DNA from: Hyalella azteca
Taxonomy: Eukaryota > Arthropoda > Malacostraca > Amphipoda > Hyalellidae
DNA length: 64,000 bases
Direction of reading: 5' to 3'
Assembly: GCF_000764305.2 (NCBI RefSeq)
Contig: NW_025937525.1
Location: forward strand, 47,860 to 111,859
The notes below the pieces were generated by a model. The model ran no database searches. It saw only the letters and a list, made by a program, of their open reading frames with translations, and was not told the DNA's origin. How positions within the stretch are numbered: position 1 is the first letter of the stretch; each line of letters starts with the position of its first letter. Below are positions 42,131 through 53,384 of this stretch, in pieces. The position numbers were made by a program, and so were the translations under genes.

Positions 42131-45100
42131 TAGCAAGCAGGGAGATTTGTTTGAGGATCGTAACAAAGCGTACACTCTTCGTCATTTGCGACACACGACA
42201 TGCTGATGAAGCTTATCTCGCCGTTATCGATGATCATCTCCGCACAGTCATGGTCAGGCATCAATTCATTAACGAAATACACGTCAACAGTCGGTTCCAT
42301 GCTCGGCATCCAGCGCCATACCAAGTCTTCGCCACGACGAATGTTAATCCAGTAGTAAATTTGGTCTGAGAATAAACGAGAATATAAGATTGCATATTGA
42401 ACGATCAGTTGTTCTGTTTGCGTCATTTACTTGATTTATCTAATATTCCAATATATCATATCAACGGAACAGTTCCGTACTTCCGTTGCAACATAAAAGA
42501 TTCGATCGAATTGTTGTGATGCTGCTGAGCTCGACCATGGAGTTTCGATTCATCTTTTCACTGCCTCACAATATTATAAATATTGTAAGTGCAATCCTAA
42601 CTGAAATATTGTCTACTCACTTTCTGGAAGGACAGTCGGGTCGCCGATGACGCTGTAGTTGTAGTACAGTTCCCGTGAGGCCATAGGAAAACCTCGCGCC
42701 TCGCACCGCATCTGTGCCTCACAGAAGCCGACGTTGTCGGCAGGGCATTCCGCTACCTGTATTAAAAAACTGTATTAATAGAGCAGAAAATGCCTCATTT
42801 TCATCGGTTTATATCGCTCACAGGAAATCATTACGTTGTATAGGAAATGGATTTATTGCTGTATATATAATTTTTAAGTTGAAATATATTAAGTTTAGGA
42901 TTTTGGTTTTTCATTTTTAGTTTTCAATCATCTTAGCCGTGACCTCCAGCAGTTTTTCGTTTTGTCTATCATTATGTCTAGAGTTCTTTCCGTGGAGGTA
43001 CGTCAATCGATAGCTCTGTGATTATATTTGTGATCGTTCAATTTTTGAGTGAATCGTTTTGTGTTATTGATTATTTGTGCGAGTTATTTTGCTTATTATA
43101 TATTCATATTCTCTAGTTAGGTATTCCAAGCGTTATTTTTGCTCTATTTCAGGGAGGCCTCGATCATTGGACTTCTGAAATAAATTGGAAGTGATTGAAA
43201 CACACGGTTATGGTTAGGATTCGAGTTAGGGTTAGGTTATAAGGGTGTTAGGTTTTTTGTTTTGTTTCTATTTATTTTTCGTTAGTTATATGTACTTTTA
43301 ACTTTTAATTTGTTAAAAATTATCACTGCTTCCGCTACCTCCACCTCCATAATAAAGGCGAATTTTTTAGTACACCAAACATTCCCCTGCTTTCGGATCA
43401 CGGAGAGTGAATATTCCCGCCACTTCACTCCCAGAATGTACGCAATCTAACTAGTTAAAAGAATGTAATAATTTAAAAGTAACTCAAACGATCAAAATAG
43501 AACGTCAGGAATGAATAAGCATCAGTCAAATTGCCACTAAACTGGATGTTATCAAGTTTACTAGTTTACAACAATTACCAGGCAGTATCCGTTGGCAGCC
43601 TGAGCACAGCACGTGTCTTTCGGTGGCAGCACGAAGTCCGCGACGCGACGTCGGTTCTGGTCTGAAATGACGAAGAAAGTTCAGAGTATTACTGTACAAT
43701 GTTAATGTGGTTAGAATATCATGGAAAAAAACTAACTAAATAAAAATAGCACCACCCAGTTAGAAATTCATGACTGTTCGCCAAATTTATAAAGTCGTGG
43801 CTGGCGGTCGAAACGTAGATTCGGCGTACGACCAGTGACCACATCGCCGAATATGAGGCATAGAATAAACTAGAACTTATTGCATCGTGCTGCACTTATT
43901 TCAGGTCGTGAAGGGGAAACACACGGTCTGTAACTGCTGAAAGTTCTTATAGATCTTCGTAAATTCGGGTTTGAAGCGACCTGCTCTGAACATTTAATCA
44001 GCATTGCTAGTTAAGCAGACAATGATGTTCCATTTCTGAATCAATGGTGACGTGAAATAAAACATCCCGGATACTGTTCACTACTGGGGCGCAGCCGTAG
44101 GCCACAAATTTTAGTCATAAATAAGCCGTTGCGCCAACGCCCAGCCTCACCATGCATAAATTTTACTCAGCCTCAGAGCTAGAAGCCACTGAGCACTGAC
44201 TACGCTTGAACCCTCGACCCTCGACGCACTGCCGAAAGATAATAGCGCCGTAGGTCTTCAGCCAATGCAAGCATATGCTCGCTCATAAGCAAGCAGTTCC
44301 ACATCCGGCTGTACCTACTCAGACCTAATCTCTGCACCACTCAGGCCTGCACCCTTCACGCTGTCCCGGCTCACAACCTTTTTGCAGCCAATGACTGGCT
44401 CTACTAACCCAATAGACAGCCTCTCTGACTTCATGCAGCCAGTAAGGTTAGGTTAGGCCCGCTCAGGTTTCTTTTGGGAGGGATTGGGGGAAATGTTGCA
44501 ACTTGTTTAGGTGAGACTGGAAAGAGGTTTGGCCATGCTTACCGTTGGCAAGCTAAGTTGTTGCTGTGGACATACGGTGCTATGATTTTGAGCACTTGAC
44601 TTCATAGGCTGTTTTGCTCTCTAGAGTTCTTACCTACGGAAAGGAATATGAAATAAATGTGCAGTTTGGCAAAGCTGGTCTCCGGCATGCGCCCACCGCC
44701 ACACGGCATTTCTGGATTATTACGTTGCCGTGTTATTTTGCCAATTATTTAAATCGTAGCAGACGCCCAGAATGGGATATGAGTATTAATCTGCGTCTCA
44801 GACATCCTCGCGACGACAGATGAAACAAATAGTAGATAACTCCTCACTATTCCTGGAACAGATTCCGGAAGCGAGCGCGTGAGAAGAAATAAGGAGGTAT
44901 CAGGGGCACCAGACGAGCGTACTTTGAACTTTGACGTGAACTCGTTGCACTTTGATCGCGAGTGGCAGGCGACTAACAGGTTTAACCCCAGCTTCGAGTA
45001 GCGAGGAAGCATTAAGGTAGTATTGCCTGGGATACTGGACTCAGCTGCATGGGGGTCTCGACATAACGAACGAAGTTGGTTGGAACGAGATTACTATAAC

Positions 45101-48100
45101 TTATCAGAAGTTTTTAGTCTCATACAACAACAGACAGTCGAACTTCAAACTTATGCGATATGGCCATGTACAATGACGGAAAGAGTGTAATGTGTGCCTA
45201 ATTTTTTACTTTGTACACGTACTATGTACCTAATTGTGACCTTGGACCCGTAGTTTGCTCTCAAGTCTGTCTCAGTTCCCATACCTTGTGCTAGAGTCAG
45301 TCCCTTTAGCATGCTTTGTACTCAATTCTAACTCTGCACCCGAACTTTGAACTGAAGACAGACCCAACACTCGTACTTTGAACCTTGCAACAATACTTTG
45401 AACGGAAAGCTTATCATATACCCGTACTTTGAACAGAACGCTTTCTATGCACGTATATATATAGTGTAGTTAGGCAGAAGATTTTCTTTTATGCAAGTTT
45501 GATTGAAGACCAGAGCATGCTTTTTATTAACAATCTTCTTATTCGTTTTTTCAATGAGTCGAACTAAATTTCTTGCTGGCGTCGGGAGATCGAAAAGCAG
45601 GTTTCCGAATGACATTTTAATAGTTTGCAACGTTTCGAAAATACAATTTTCATTATCAAGCTGGAGATGGTTTTACAACATTTGAAATTGAATTTGAAAT
45701 GACTGAAGTACATATGAATGGTATAGTGGATACAATAAAATAAATAATGTGGAAACAACAAAATATAAACTTAAAATTACTCTGAAAATAATTTCAGCGT
45801 CCGGACGAATCCAGTAGTTTGGAGGTTGATAGCCGGAGACTCATTTTATTGTATCCACTATACCTTTCATATGTACTTCAGTCATTTCAAATTCAATTTC
45901 AAATGTTGTAAAACCATCTCCAGCTTGATAATGAAAATTGTATTTTCGAAACGTTGCAAACTATTAAAATGTCATTCGGAAACCTGCTTTTCGATCTCCC
46001 GACGCCAGCAAGAAATTTAGTTCGACTCATTGAAAAAACGAATAAGAAGATTGTTAATAAAAAGCATGCTCTGGTCTTCAATCAAACTTGCATATATATA
46101 TAGCTGCACCTTGAACTGAAGACGGATTTCGCACCCGTACTTTGAGCTGACTTGGCACTTGTAATCTGATCTCATGTCTGACCCTATACACGTACTTTGA
46201 ACTGAAGGTAATCCTCGTACTTTGCACACATGTCTGACCATTCAAACGTACTTTCAACTCAAGACTAATTTGCACTTGTACTTTGATCTTAACTCTGACC
46301 TTACACTCGCATTTTAAACTCAAGGCTGCTTTTGCACCATTCTCTTGAACTGAAGTCTGGCCCTATACACCCGTGCTTTGCCCTCAAATTGAGCCTATAG
46401 CACCTCTGCTTTGCACTTAAGGCAGTGCGCATTGACATTTCCCTGTTAACAATGTTGGTTTTGAGTGCATCGACAGCTCAACAGTTTATATGATGTAAAC
46501 AATAGATATAAAATATGATAAAACCTACCGCCGTAGGTGACGCCAATGTCGGTGCACTGAAGACATCCGATCCGCTCGTTCATATTGTAGAGCTTGCCTT
46601 CGAACTCGCACAGTTCTGAACTCGGGCGAATAAATTAAATATTTCATATAATTCGATAATATATAAAATTTATAACAATTAGAAAAATTATGATAGCGAC
46701 GCTACTTGTTGGTTTAACTTTAAATCAACTGTAGCTGGTTTGCCATCGAAAAATTGTACAAACATTAAAAATTGAGTCTGCTATGAGATTTCAATAAATA
46801 TAAAAGTCACAAATGAAATTTTCGTGCAAATAGTTTTGACTGAAATGCTGAGCTGGTTTAGAAGCTCCCAACTGGTCATTATCAGCCTTTATACTTGAGA
46901 ACTCAATATAACTTTCAAAATGATCGGCTAGCGCGTTTCGTGAGCTGCACAGTACATATTTATGCACAAAATATCAGTATCGTTAATTTGGCAAGCCTTT
47001 TGTTGTAGATGCAGTAATGCATAAACGACGAATATATATATTATAATAAGATAGCCAATATATATACAGTATATATTGGCAATGAGTAGCCATTAACAGT
47101 GGATATGTGACGAGTTAACTGATTTGTAAATGTAAAATGCATGCACTTCACTTAATAACAAAGAATAAAGTCATAAATGCACACCATCAAAATTAATACA
47201 GTATGCGTACAGTGACTCGCAAAAGCATTGGATACATTACAGTTTTCTCCATATCTCAATTCAAAGTTCGAGACCTTACCTATTATTTGGTCAGTATATT
47301 GCTAATGGCACTAGAAACATATAGAAAGGATATCGAAAAGTAAGCATTGTTTAGATTTTTTTAACAAAATATAACATTATCTCACGCGAAAGTATTGGGT
47401 ACATGTTCCTAAATGAAGAAAACAAACTTTTTGAAAGTACACAAAATCCGTTTTTCACTTTAGACGTTCCGCTCATCGCATATCGTTATCTAATTTGTCA
47501 ATCAGAGCAGTTTGCTATTGTTTACAAGATTTTGTGTTCCAGTGAAGATATTATTCAGCTTCATCTTTAAAAATTAATTTAAAATGCCTAAAACTCGAGA
47601 GTTGGCGTCAGATATTCGTCAAAAGATCATCGATTGTCACAAGAAAGGTTAATGGGTTTCGAATAATAACCAAGGAGCTTGATCCATCAATAAGTACAGT
47701 TAGAAATATCAAGAGGTACAAAAATTCTGAGCACGCTGTTGCAAACCTTTCAAGACTTGGTCGTTCAAGAAAACTAACAGACGGTAATGCAAGCTAGATT
47801 AGCTGAAAGATACTGAAGAACCCGTTTGTTATTCGTGGTGACATTAAAATCGATCAGAAGGAAGCTGGGATTGATGTATGAAAGGACAGAAGAAGCAAAG
47901 CTCTAAATCGTACTGGTCTTATTTCAAGATTCCCAAGAGAGGATTCAGCGTACATCGCTAGATAACTACTTTTATATTTGGGAAAAGTGTAGAAAGAATG
48001 CATACTAGCGCATCAACGTAGCCGTTGGTAACACTTATTTCCGGTAGATCATAATTGCAATGCCGGCTCACACAGCTCACTCATATTACAGTCGCTGCTC

Positions 48101-50776
48101 CAGCAGGATCGTTGTAAGCTGACTAACTTAGAAACATTGCCTTTACGATTGCCTTTGTCTCTAGTTTTGCTCAATGTATAGTGTAGCCGTGGTTGATGGA
48201 ATCTGGAGACAGTGCAAGGTTTTGCGTCAGTCAATTTTGCCGGGCCTTAAGCTCACGCGATATTTATAACCTGCTTACTTACCAAATCGAATCGTGTGTT
48301 CAAAATTAACAAAGCTCTGTTTAGCAGCAGCTTCACGTCAGCAACAGCAACGCACAAATTGCTGCCCTTGTAACATCACTACAACAACACGTGCAACTCC
48401 ATGTCCTCTCGCAACAACACGTGCAACTCCACGTGTCTATTGCTGCCCAACGTGAACTCCAGGTTCATCTCTCTGCGCCACGTGCATCTCTCACTACGAT
48501 CGTTCATCATCAAGCAGGTCACGTGAGCTAAGAATAAACTCCGGTAATTATTAATTTTTCATTAACCAACCAATTTCAGCAGGCCGCCCTAGTTGATTTC
48601 AATCTGTTCCTATTAGCAGGGCTCTTTTTACCCAGGCCTTATAAAAATACCCGAAACTGAGTAAATAATTTAATGTGGTCGGGTGCTTGCCCCAACAAAG
48701 TTCCTCTGTTGAAGTTCCGATACATAAAAGCCCGTTTGAATTATTTTAAATCATACCGGGAGTAGCCACAAGTATTTTAGGATAAGGTAATCTGGTCGGA
48801 CGAAACGAAAATCGAACTTTTCGGAACGAATTCAGCTACCCGGGTGTGGCGGAAAAACGGCTCAGTGTTCAACAAGAATACCATTCCTACCGTGAAGTTT
48901 CGTGGCGGTTCGATCAGGATCTGGAGGTGTTTTTGTTCAAAATGTCCTGTTGAATTGTGAATTATTGATGGCAGGATAAATAGGCGGATGTTTAGGAAGA
49001 TTTACGAAAAAAACACTCTTAAAATCTGCTAATTCATTAGGATTTGGACGTGCTTTTGTGTTTCAAGGTGACGATGATCCCAAACATACAGCCAAGCTCA
49101 CGAAAATATCGCTTCAAAATAGGGAGATTTATGATCTTTCTTGGCCTCACAATCTCCAGGCCTCAACCCCATTGAGAAGTTGTGGAAATAGTTGAATATC
49201 AATGTTCACAAAAAGAACACAAGCAATATCCAGTAACTAAAAGATTGCTGTACAGAAGAATGACACAAAATATCTGCAAATGTATGCAAAAAAGTGCAAT
49301 TACAAGAAGCGACTGGAAGCTGTACAACAAAATGAAGGATGCGCAACCAAATATTAAATTGTTGTATCCAATACTTTTGCGTTGGTTAATTTTCTATTTT
49401 GTTGAATAAAATCTAAACAATGCTTACATTTCAATATCCTTTATATAAAATTTCAAGTACCATTAGCAATATCCTGACCGAATATTAGGTAAAATCTCGC
49501 ACTTTAACTTGAGACATGAAGAAAACTTTAATGTATCCAATACTCTTCCGTTCAAATTTATGTGCTTATACACGGGGCTATTATTTGCGTATATTGGTTG
49601 CGTCTACTACAGTTTTGCAGGCTGAGAGCCTATACACGAGTATAGTGATTTCGGTACACTGCGCCCGCATCAGTGCGACGTTTGGAGTTGTCGAGTAAGG
49701 GTGTGCACGGTGGAGTCATGCGAGAGCAAGACAGCAGTGCGCGCTACTGTGGGCGAGAGAGAGCGACGCAGCTATACTCGGTATGACAGCCGGGCGGCTA
49801 CTGAGCGCAATACACTGCTTCAAAACAACTCGAGTTGCCTTGCCTGCAAAGAACCAGCTAGTTGCCTTTAAACACGTCAAATTTTAGTAGCCTGGCCTAG
49901 TAGACGCAACCAATATACGCAACTAATAGCCCCGTGTATAAGCACCTGATCATGTCGGCAATGTTAGCTTACGCAGGAGTTGTCCGTTGAGCTGACACAC
50001 GTCGCGCAGGTCAGCGTACTGAGCGTTGGGGAACGTCGCCCCCGTCGCCACCAGCGACCCGTTCGCCAGCACGCAGCCTCGAAGTGGGAAACACAGACAC
50101 GTTATTCTTCCTAAAATATAATATTTATTCATTTCTCCCACGTATAAATGTATAAATCAGGAAAAAACCTTCAATGATTTTCAAGCAAATACTAATAAAG
50201 CGCCACCAGTGACCCGTTCGCCAGCACGCAGCCTCGAGGAGAGCAACATAGACACGTTAGTCTTCCTAAAAACATTATATTAATTTCTCCCACGTATAAA
50301 TGTATAAATCAGCAAATAAATAACCCCTTCAATGATTTTCAAGAAAATAATAATAAAGCGCCGCATTCGCTTCGATGTTCACTGCACTCACCATCATCTT
50401 GGTAGAAGAGCTTGCAGTGAGATTGTTGTGTTCCTGAATCCGCGGTAAGATTAACTGAGGCTTCATATCCCCAGAGGGAACATTCCCCTGCCTCCTGCAT
50501 GGGCGTGTAACAGGCTACGTAAACCCAGTCCAAAGTCGTGGCCCGGTTCATGCATTGTACGATGGAGCGGAGGATGTAACTGGAGTTTTGAACTGCTATC
50601 GTCGCGAGGAAAGTCGTGTTCACCGCCACCGACTTCCAAGCTTTGAAGCGTCCTTCACACTCCAGGATAAGGAGCAAGCAGCAGAATGTCGTCAAGAGTA
50701 GAGATAAATAACCAAAAAAGAAAAACTTTGATGGTGGGGTCGAATTTAGACCGGGACTTGTAATCAGCGACCGCAT
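42130..50776 (-). CDS. Gene 3: secreted PAN-like, VWC-like and C-type-lectin-domain protein (six exons)
   Basis: Minus-strand exons 50776-50392, 50110-49973, 46615-46529, 43661-43579, 42756-42621 and 42365-42130 (TAG) join in phase to 354 aa; all introns are GT-AG. Exon 1: after 17 polar residues a hydrophobic stretch (FFFFGYLSLLLTTFCCLLLI), a signal peptide or anchor, then a PAN/Apple-like region (IVQCMNR, VACYTPMQEAGECSLWGY, QSHCKLFYQDDG). Exons 2-4 add cysteine-rich sequence (RITCLCFPLRGC, LCEFEGKLYN, GCLQCTDIG, KDTCCAQAANGYC) with a VWC-like C..C-CC-C pattern. Exons 5-6 are a CTLD: MRCEARGFPMASREL, YYWINIRRGEDLVWRWMPS, HDCAEM, SMSC and CTLCYDP. No EPN/QPD or WND triad is visible, so calcium-dependent sugar binding is not expected. 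Exon 4 (83 bp) and neighbours are conserved in gene 4. The large introns host a foldback unit (45.5-46.1 kb) and a Tc1-like element (47.2-49.6 kb). Role inferred: extracellular or immune recognition. Confidence 0.87.
44090..44245 (-). mobile_element. Possible SINE remnant
   Basis: The minus strand has GAGGGTTCAAGC, a B-box-like word, in an otherwise GC-richer patch. An A box could not be placed with confidence, so this is weak. Confidence 0.2.
45230..45445. repeat. Degenerate repeats around CCGTACTTTGAAC, block 1
   Basis: Irregular repeats every 30-45 bp of the words CACCCGTACTTTGAACTGAA and GTCTGACCC. The array continues after the foldback unit at 46100-46440. Confidence 0.7.
45491..46094. 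mobile_element. Foldback Penelope-like unit 3
   Basis: Nearly perfect inverted arms 45491-45742 and 45842-46094 (ATGCAAGTTTGATTGAAGAC ... GTGGATACAATAAAATAA) around a 100-bp centre. Mirror-image ORFs (60-65 codons) on both strands come from the arms and are not genes. Each arm carries CTTGATAAT, GAAAA, loop, TTTTC, GAAACG (left arm 45627-45661 on minus; right arm 45922-45953 on plus). The unit sits inside the degenerate CGTACTTTGAAC array and in an intron of gene 3. Confidence 0.75.
46100..46440. repeat. Degenerate repeats around CCGTACTTTGAAC, block 2
   Basis: Continuation of the array at 45230-45445; together they look like one array split by the foldback insertion. Confidence 0.7.
47210..49555 (+). 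pseudogene. Tc1-like transposon with about 220-bp inverted repeats, carrying an insertion
   Basis: The left end AAAAGCATTGGATACATT... is mirrored at the right end (...AATGTATCCAATACTCTT), each followed inward by a long matching stretch including GAAACATATAGAAAGGATAT-like words. The transposase starts at 47584 (MPKTRELASDIRQKIIDCHK, a Tc1 HTH start) and resumes after an interruption with DKVIWSDETKIELFGTNSAT, RVWRKNGSVFN, the FQGDDDPKHTAKLT motif and SPGLNPIEKLWK, i.e. the usual DDE landmarks with stops and shifts in between. Between about 47990 and 48715 unrelated DNA is inserted. Dead copy, in an intron of gene 3. Confidence 0.85.
47990..48715. mobile_element. Unclassified insertion within the Tc1-like transposase
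   Basis: About 720 bp with repeated CAACACGTGCAACTCCA words. It ends in a region with GGTCGGGTGCTTGCCCCAAC. It may be a solo LTR or fragment, but I could not define TG..CA ends or a target duplication. Confidence 0.4.
49562..49945. mobile_element. MITE with 46-bp terminal inverted repeats
   Basis: Left end GTGCTTATACACGGGGCTAT, continuing through GCGTATATTGGTTGCGTCTAC; the right end 49900-49945 is its near-exact reverse complement. The GC-richer interior includes GAGAGAGAGCGACGCAGC. 384 bp, non-coding. It lies immediately beside the Tc1-like element, just past exon 2 of gene 3. Confidence 0.85.
50200..50360 (-). pseudogene. Partial duplicate of gene 3 exon 2 and its upstream intron
   Basis: Repeats 50045-50205 in the same orientation (GACCCGTTCGCCAGCACGCA, CTTCCTAAAA, TCTCCCACGTATAAATGTAT). 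It includes the acceptor TTTTAG and the first part of exon 2 but lacks the second half and the donor; reading through would hit a stop. It lies between exons 1 and 2 in the intron. Confidence 0.85.
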
Positions 50777-50779
50777 AAT

Positions 50780-53384
50780 TTATAATTTTTTTGTCCAAGG
50801 TTTGAATTAATTGGCTGCGTCTGCTATAGCATTTACCATTGTGGTCATTACCGAACGACTCACAGCATCCGCCTTCTGTGCCAAGAAAATAATTATAAAT
50901 AATAAAATACAGTACCTCATGAATTATATAATAACGCGTAGCATGCGAAGTACATGTAGCCGCAGATTTCTCGTCTGTGATTCGTGGGTTTAGCTAGAAA
51001 AGCTGTTAGTGATCGGCTGGCGGAGTTACGAACTCGTAAATATTATTGGGCTTTCGAGGTTGGATTAACAGAAAATATTATTTTCAGTCATGTTCATCTT
51101 TAACGAATGAAATGATGACCATCATCATCAAAACAACACTTTATTTCGATTTGTAAGTTTGTAGTGAACGTTTCAAAAATGTATCATTTTATTTTGGTAT
51201 TAATTTAAAAATAGGGCATGTTTAGGTTCAACGGTTAAAGCGTCTCGACACCATTGGAATATTGCTAACAAATATTTATAAGTTAAGGTCCTAAATACAT
51301 AGCTAATACAAGTTCTAGTCGAAAAGGTTGATGTAGATTCTTGCTCGATCGACTAGGATGAAACCCCATTCAGAGTGAGCAACGTGGAGGGCAATGTCGC
51401 GTCGCGCAACACCTATGCCGACTTATGTCAGCTTTCTATGCCGACTCAGCGAAGATCTTTGCAGTTTCTGACTCCGATAATTTGTTAGATCGAATAATCT
51501 GCATCGAACGATGCCAAATCTACAGCAGTGGGAGTTGAATATGAATTAATCGATGTCGAATATCCATTGATCTACATCGATCAGCATAGACACGTTTATA
51601 GTCTTCCTAACGTACCGAGTAGCTTTTGTGTCCATTTAGTTAGGATAAAAATATGATTTTTCCTATGTGGCAACTTTGTTGACTTTTTTTACCTAATAAT
51701 TTCTAACGAACGCCTGTGTCGCGTTTACAAAAAAAGAGAAATGTTTACGAAAAGCAAACTTCACGCCAGCTCAGTAGATTTTGTTTTTTGGAAATTGGAA
51801 ACACCGAAGTCGCTTCAAAAATCGGACGCATTGAGAATCTCACGCGGAGGTTTCAACTATTTTTTGCTCTTGTATTTTAGTTATAGAAACGTGCAGAATT
51901 TGGTGTCTGATTGCAATAACATGTTCAAATTCCTGTGAATTACGCGAAGCACGAATGAACAGCACGAAGTACGGAAAATTGAGTTAGTCTGAGTGCCTGT
52001 TTCAGACCGATATTTCTCATTTTTACCGATTACATTCTGATTCTGATTATTTTGTTATGAATTGTGTCTCTCGAAAGTGATCAGTATCGAGTGAATGCAT
52101 GAATGTTACAATGCTGCAGCACAGCATCTTAACAATTAATTACAAATATTGTCGGTTATTTGTTTAGAGTGAGACACTCCGCTTTAAAGAATGCCACCAC
52201 AGAGTGAGGGTTGACGTAATTCAGTCGATAGAATAGAAAGCCCATTCAAGTAATATTAGTCATTGTATTGTTTCCAAATTGTAGTGATATCAAAGACGAG
52301 AGCTCGTGTTTTTCGTTTTGACGAAGTGATGTCTGATGGAAGCTTGCCCAAGAAATGGTCATTTTTAAATATTCTTTCTGTGAGCTCATTATTTTCCCGC
52401 CAGAGGGGCAGACCAGGCATTGCCATTCAAACAGGGTACGCCTGTTTTGACGTCGTGTGATTGGTGCCGCTGAGAATGTTGCGAAAAGCCCGCGAAAGTA
52501 TGCCTGGAGAGAAACTGACTTGAAAGAGAATGTTTCAAATGTGCCTGTTTTAATTTATTAGTATTGGAGCGTAACTTGTTAATTTCACAATATGGTATTA
52601 TTTTTCGCAGGTATCGTAAATATATCACTGTATTAGTCTGGTTCGCTTATAGTGGATTTACTGAGCCATCAAGCAAACGTGAGTAACCAATGTTCCTATA
52701 GGGAGAAATTTCATGAAAGTTGTGATAGTTTTGACCAGTGTGGAATTCTGGAAAGGTAATCTATTCTCACGTAAATGTAACAAAATGGATGAAAAAACAC
52801 GTTACACCTTCCAACGCAATGACAAGTGATACACTGAGCTTATTAGAAACTTCCGCGGTTCTGCTATCGTCCGATTTACCGACTGCATGTGGATCTCCGG
52901 GTCGGCGATGCCTTTCTCGAAAGAATTCACTAGACGTTTATCCGTAACTGACCAACTTTTGATATGAATAAGTTCTAAAATAAAAGAAAATTACACCAAA
53001 TTTCGTAGAAATTTCACAGGATTTCACCAATATAAACAAGGTCTTCAATACCACACGAAATGATAAGATAAACTGCAATTCTTTCATGGCATATCGCACA
53101 TCGTGAAATAATGTGAACATATGATGAGAAGAAGCCCCACTTATTGTTTGGGTGATATCAAATTCGATTTCACAATAAATAGATTTGATCCACACTGAGA
53201 TTGAAATAATGGAAAGTTGTTTCAAATTTAATTACCTCATGATACTCGTCCTGATATGAATTTTTCCATGTTTTTGCTCGATTTTGTCGCTATTGTCTAA
53301 CTAACTTCACTTCAGATTCTGAATGATTTCGTCTCATATCGCGATTTTTCGAACATCTCATGTCGTTTTGAAATTGTTCGTTGC
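50780..53384. other. Upstream of gene 3, nothing recognised
   Basis: Expected to hold the gene 3 promoter, but no TATA/Inr pair could be picked with confidence. ORFs of 60-79 codons (51741-51938, 52263-52460, 52738-52947, 53225-52938) have no domain features. Confidence 0.4.

Noticed and set aside
45445..46081. Mirror-image ORFs on both strands
   Set aside because: They are the two arms of a foldback element read in either direction.
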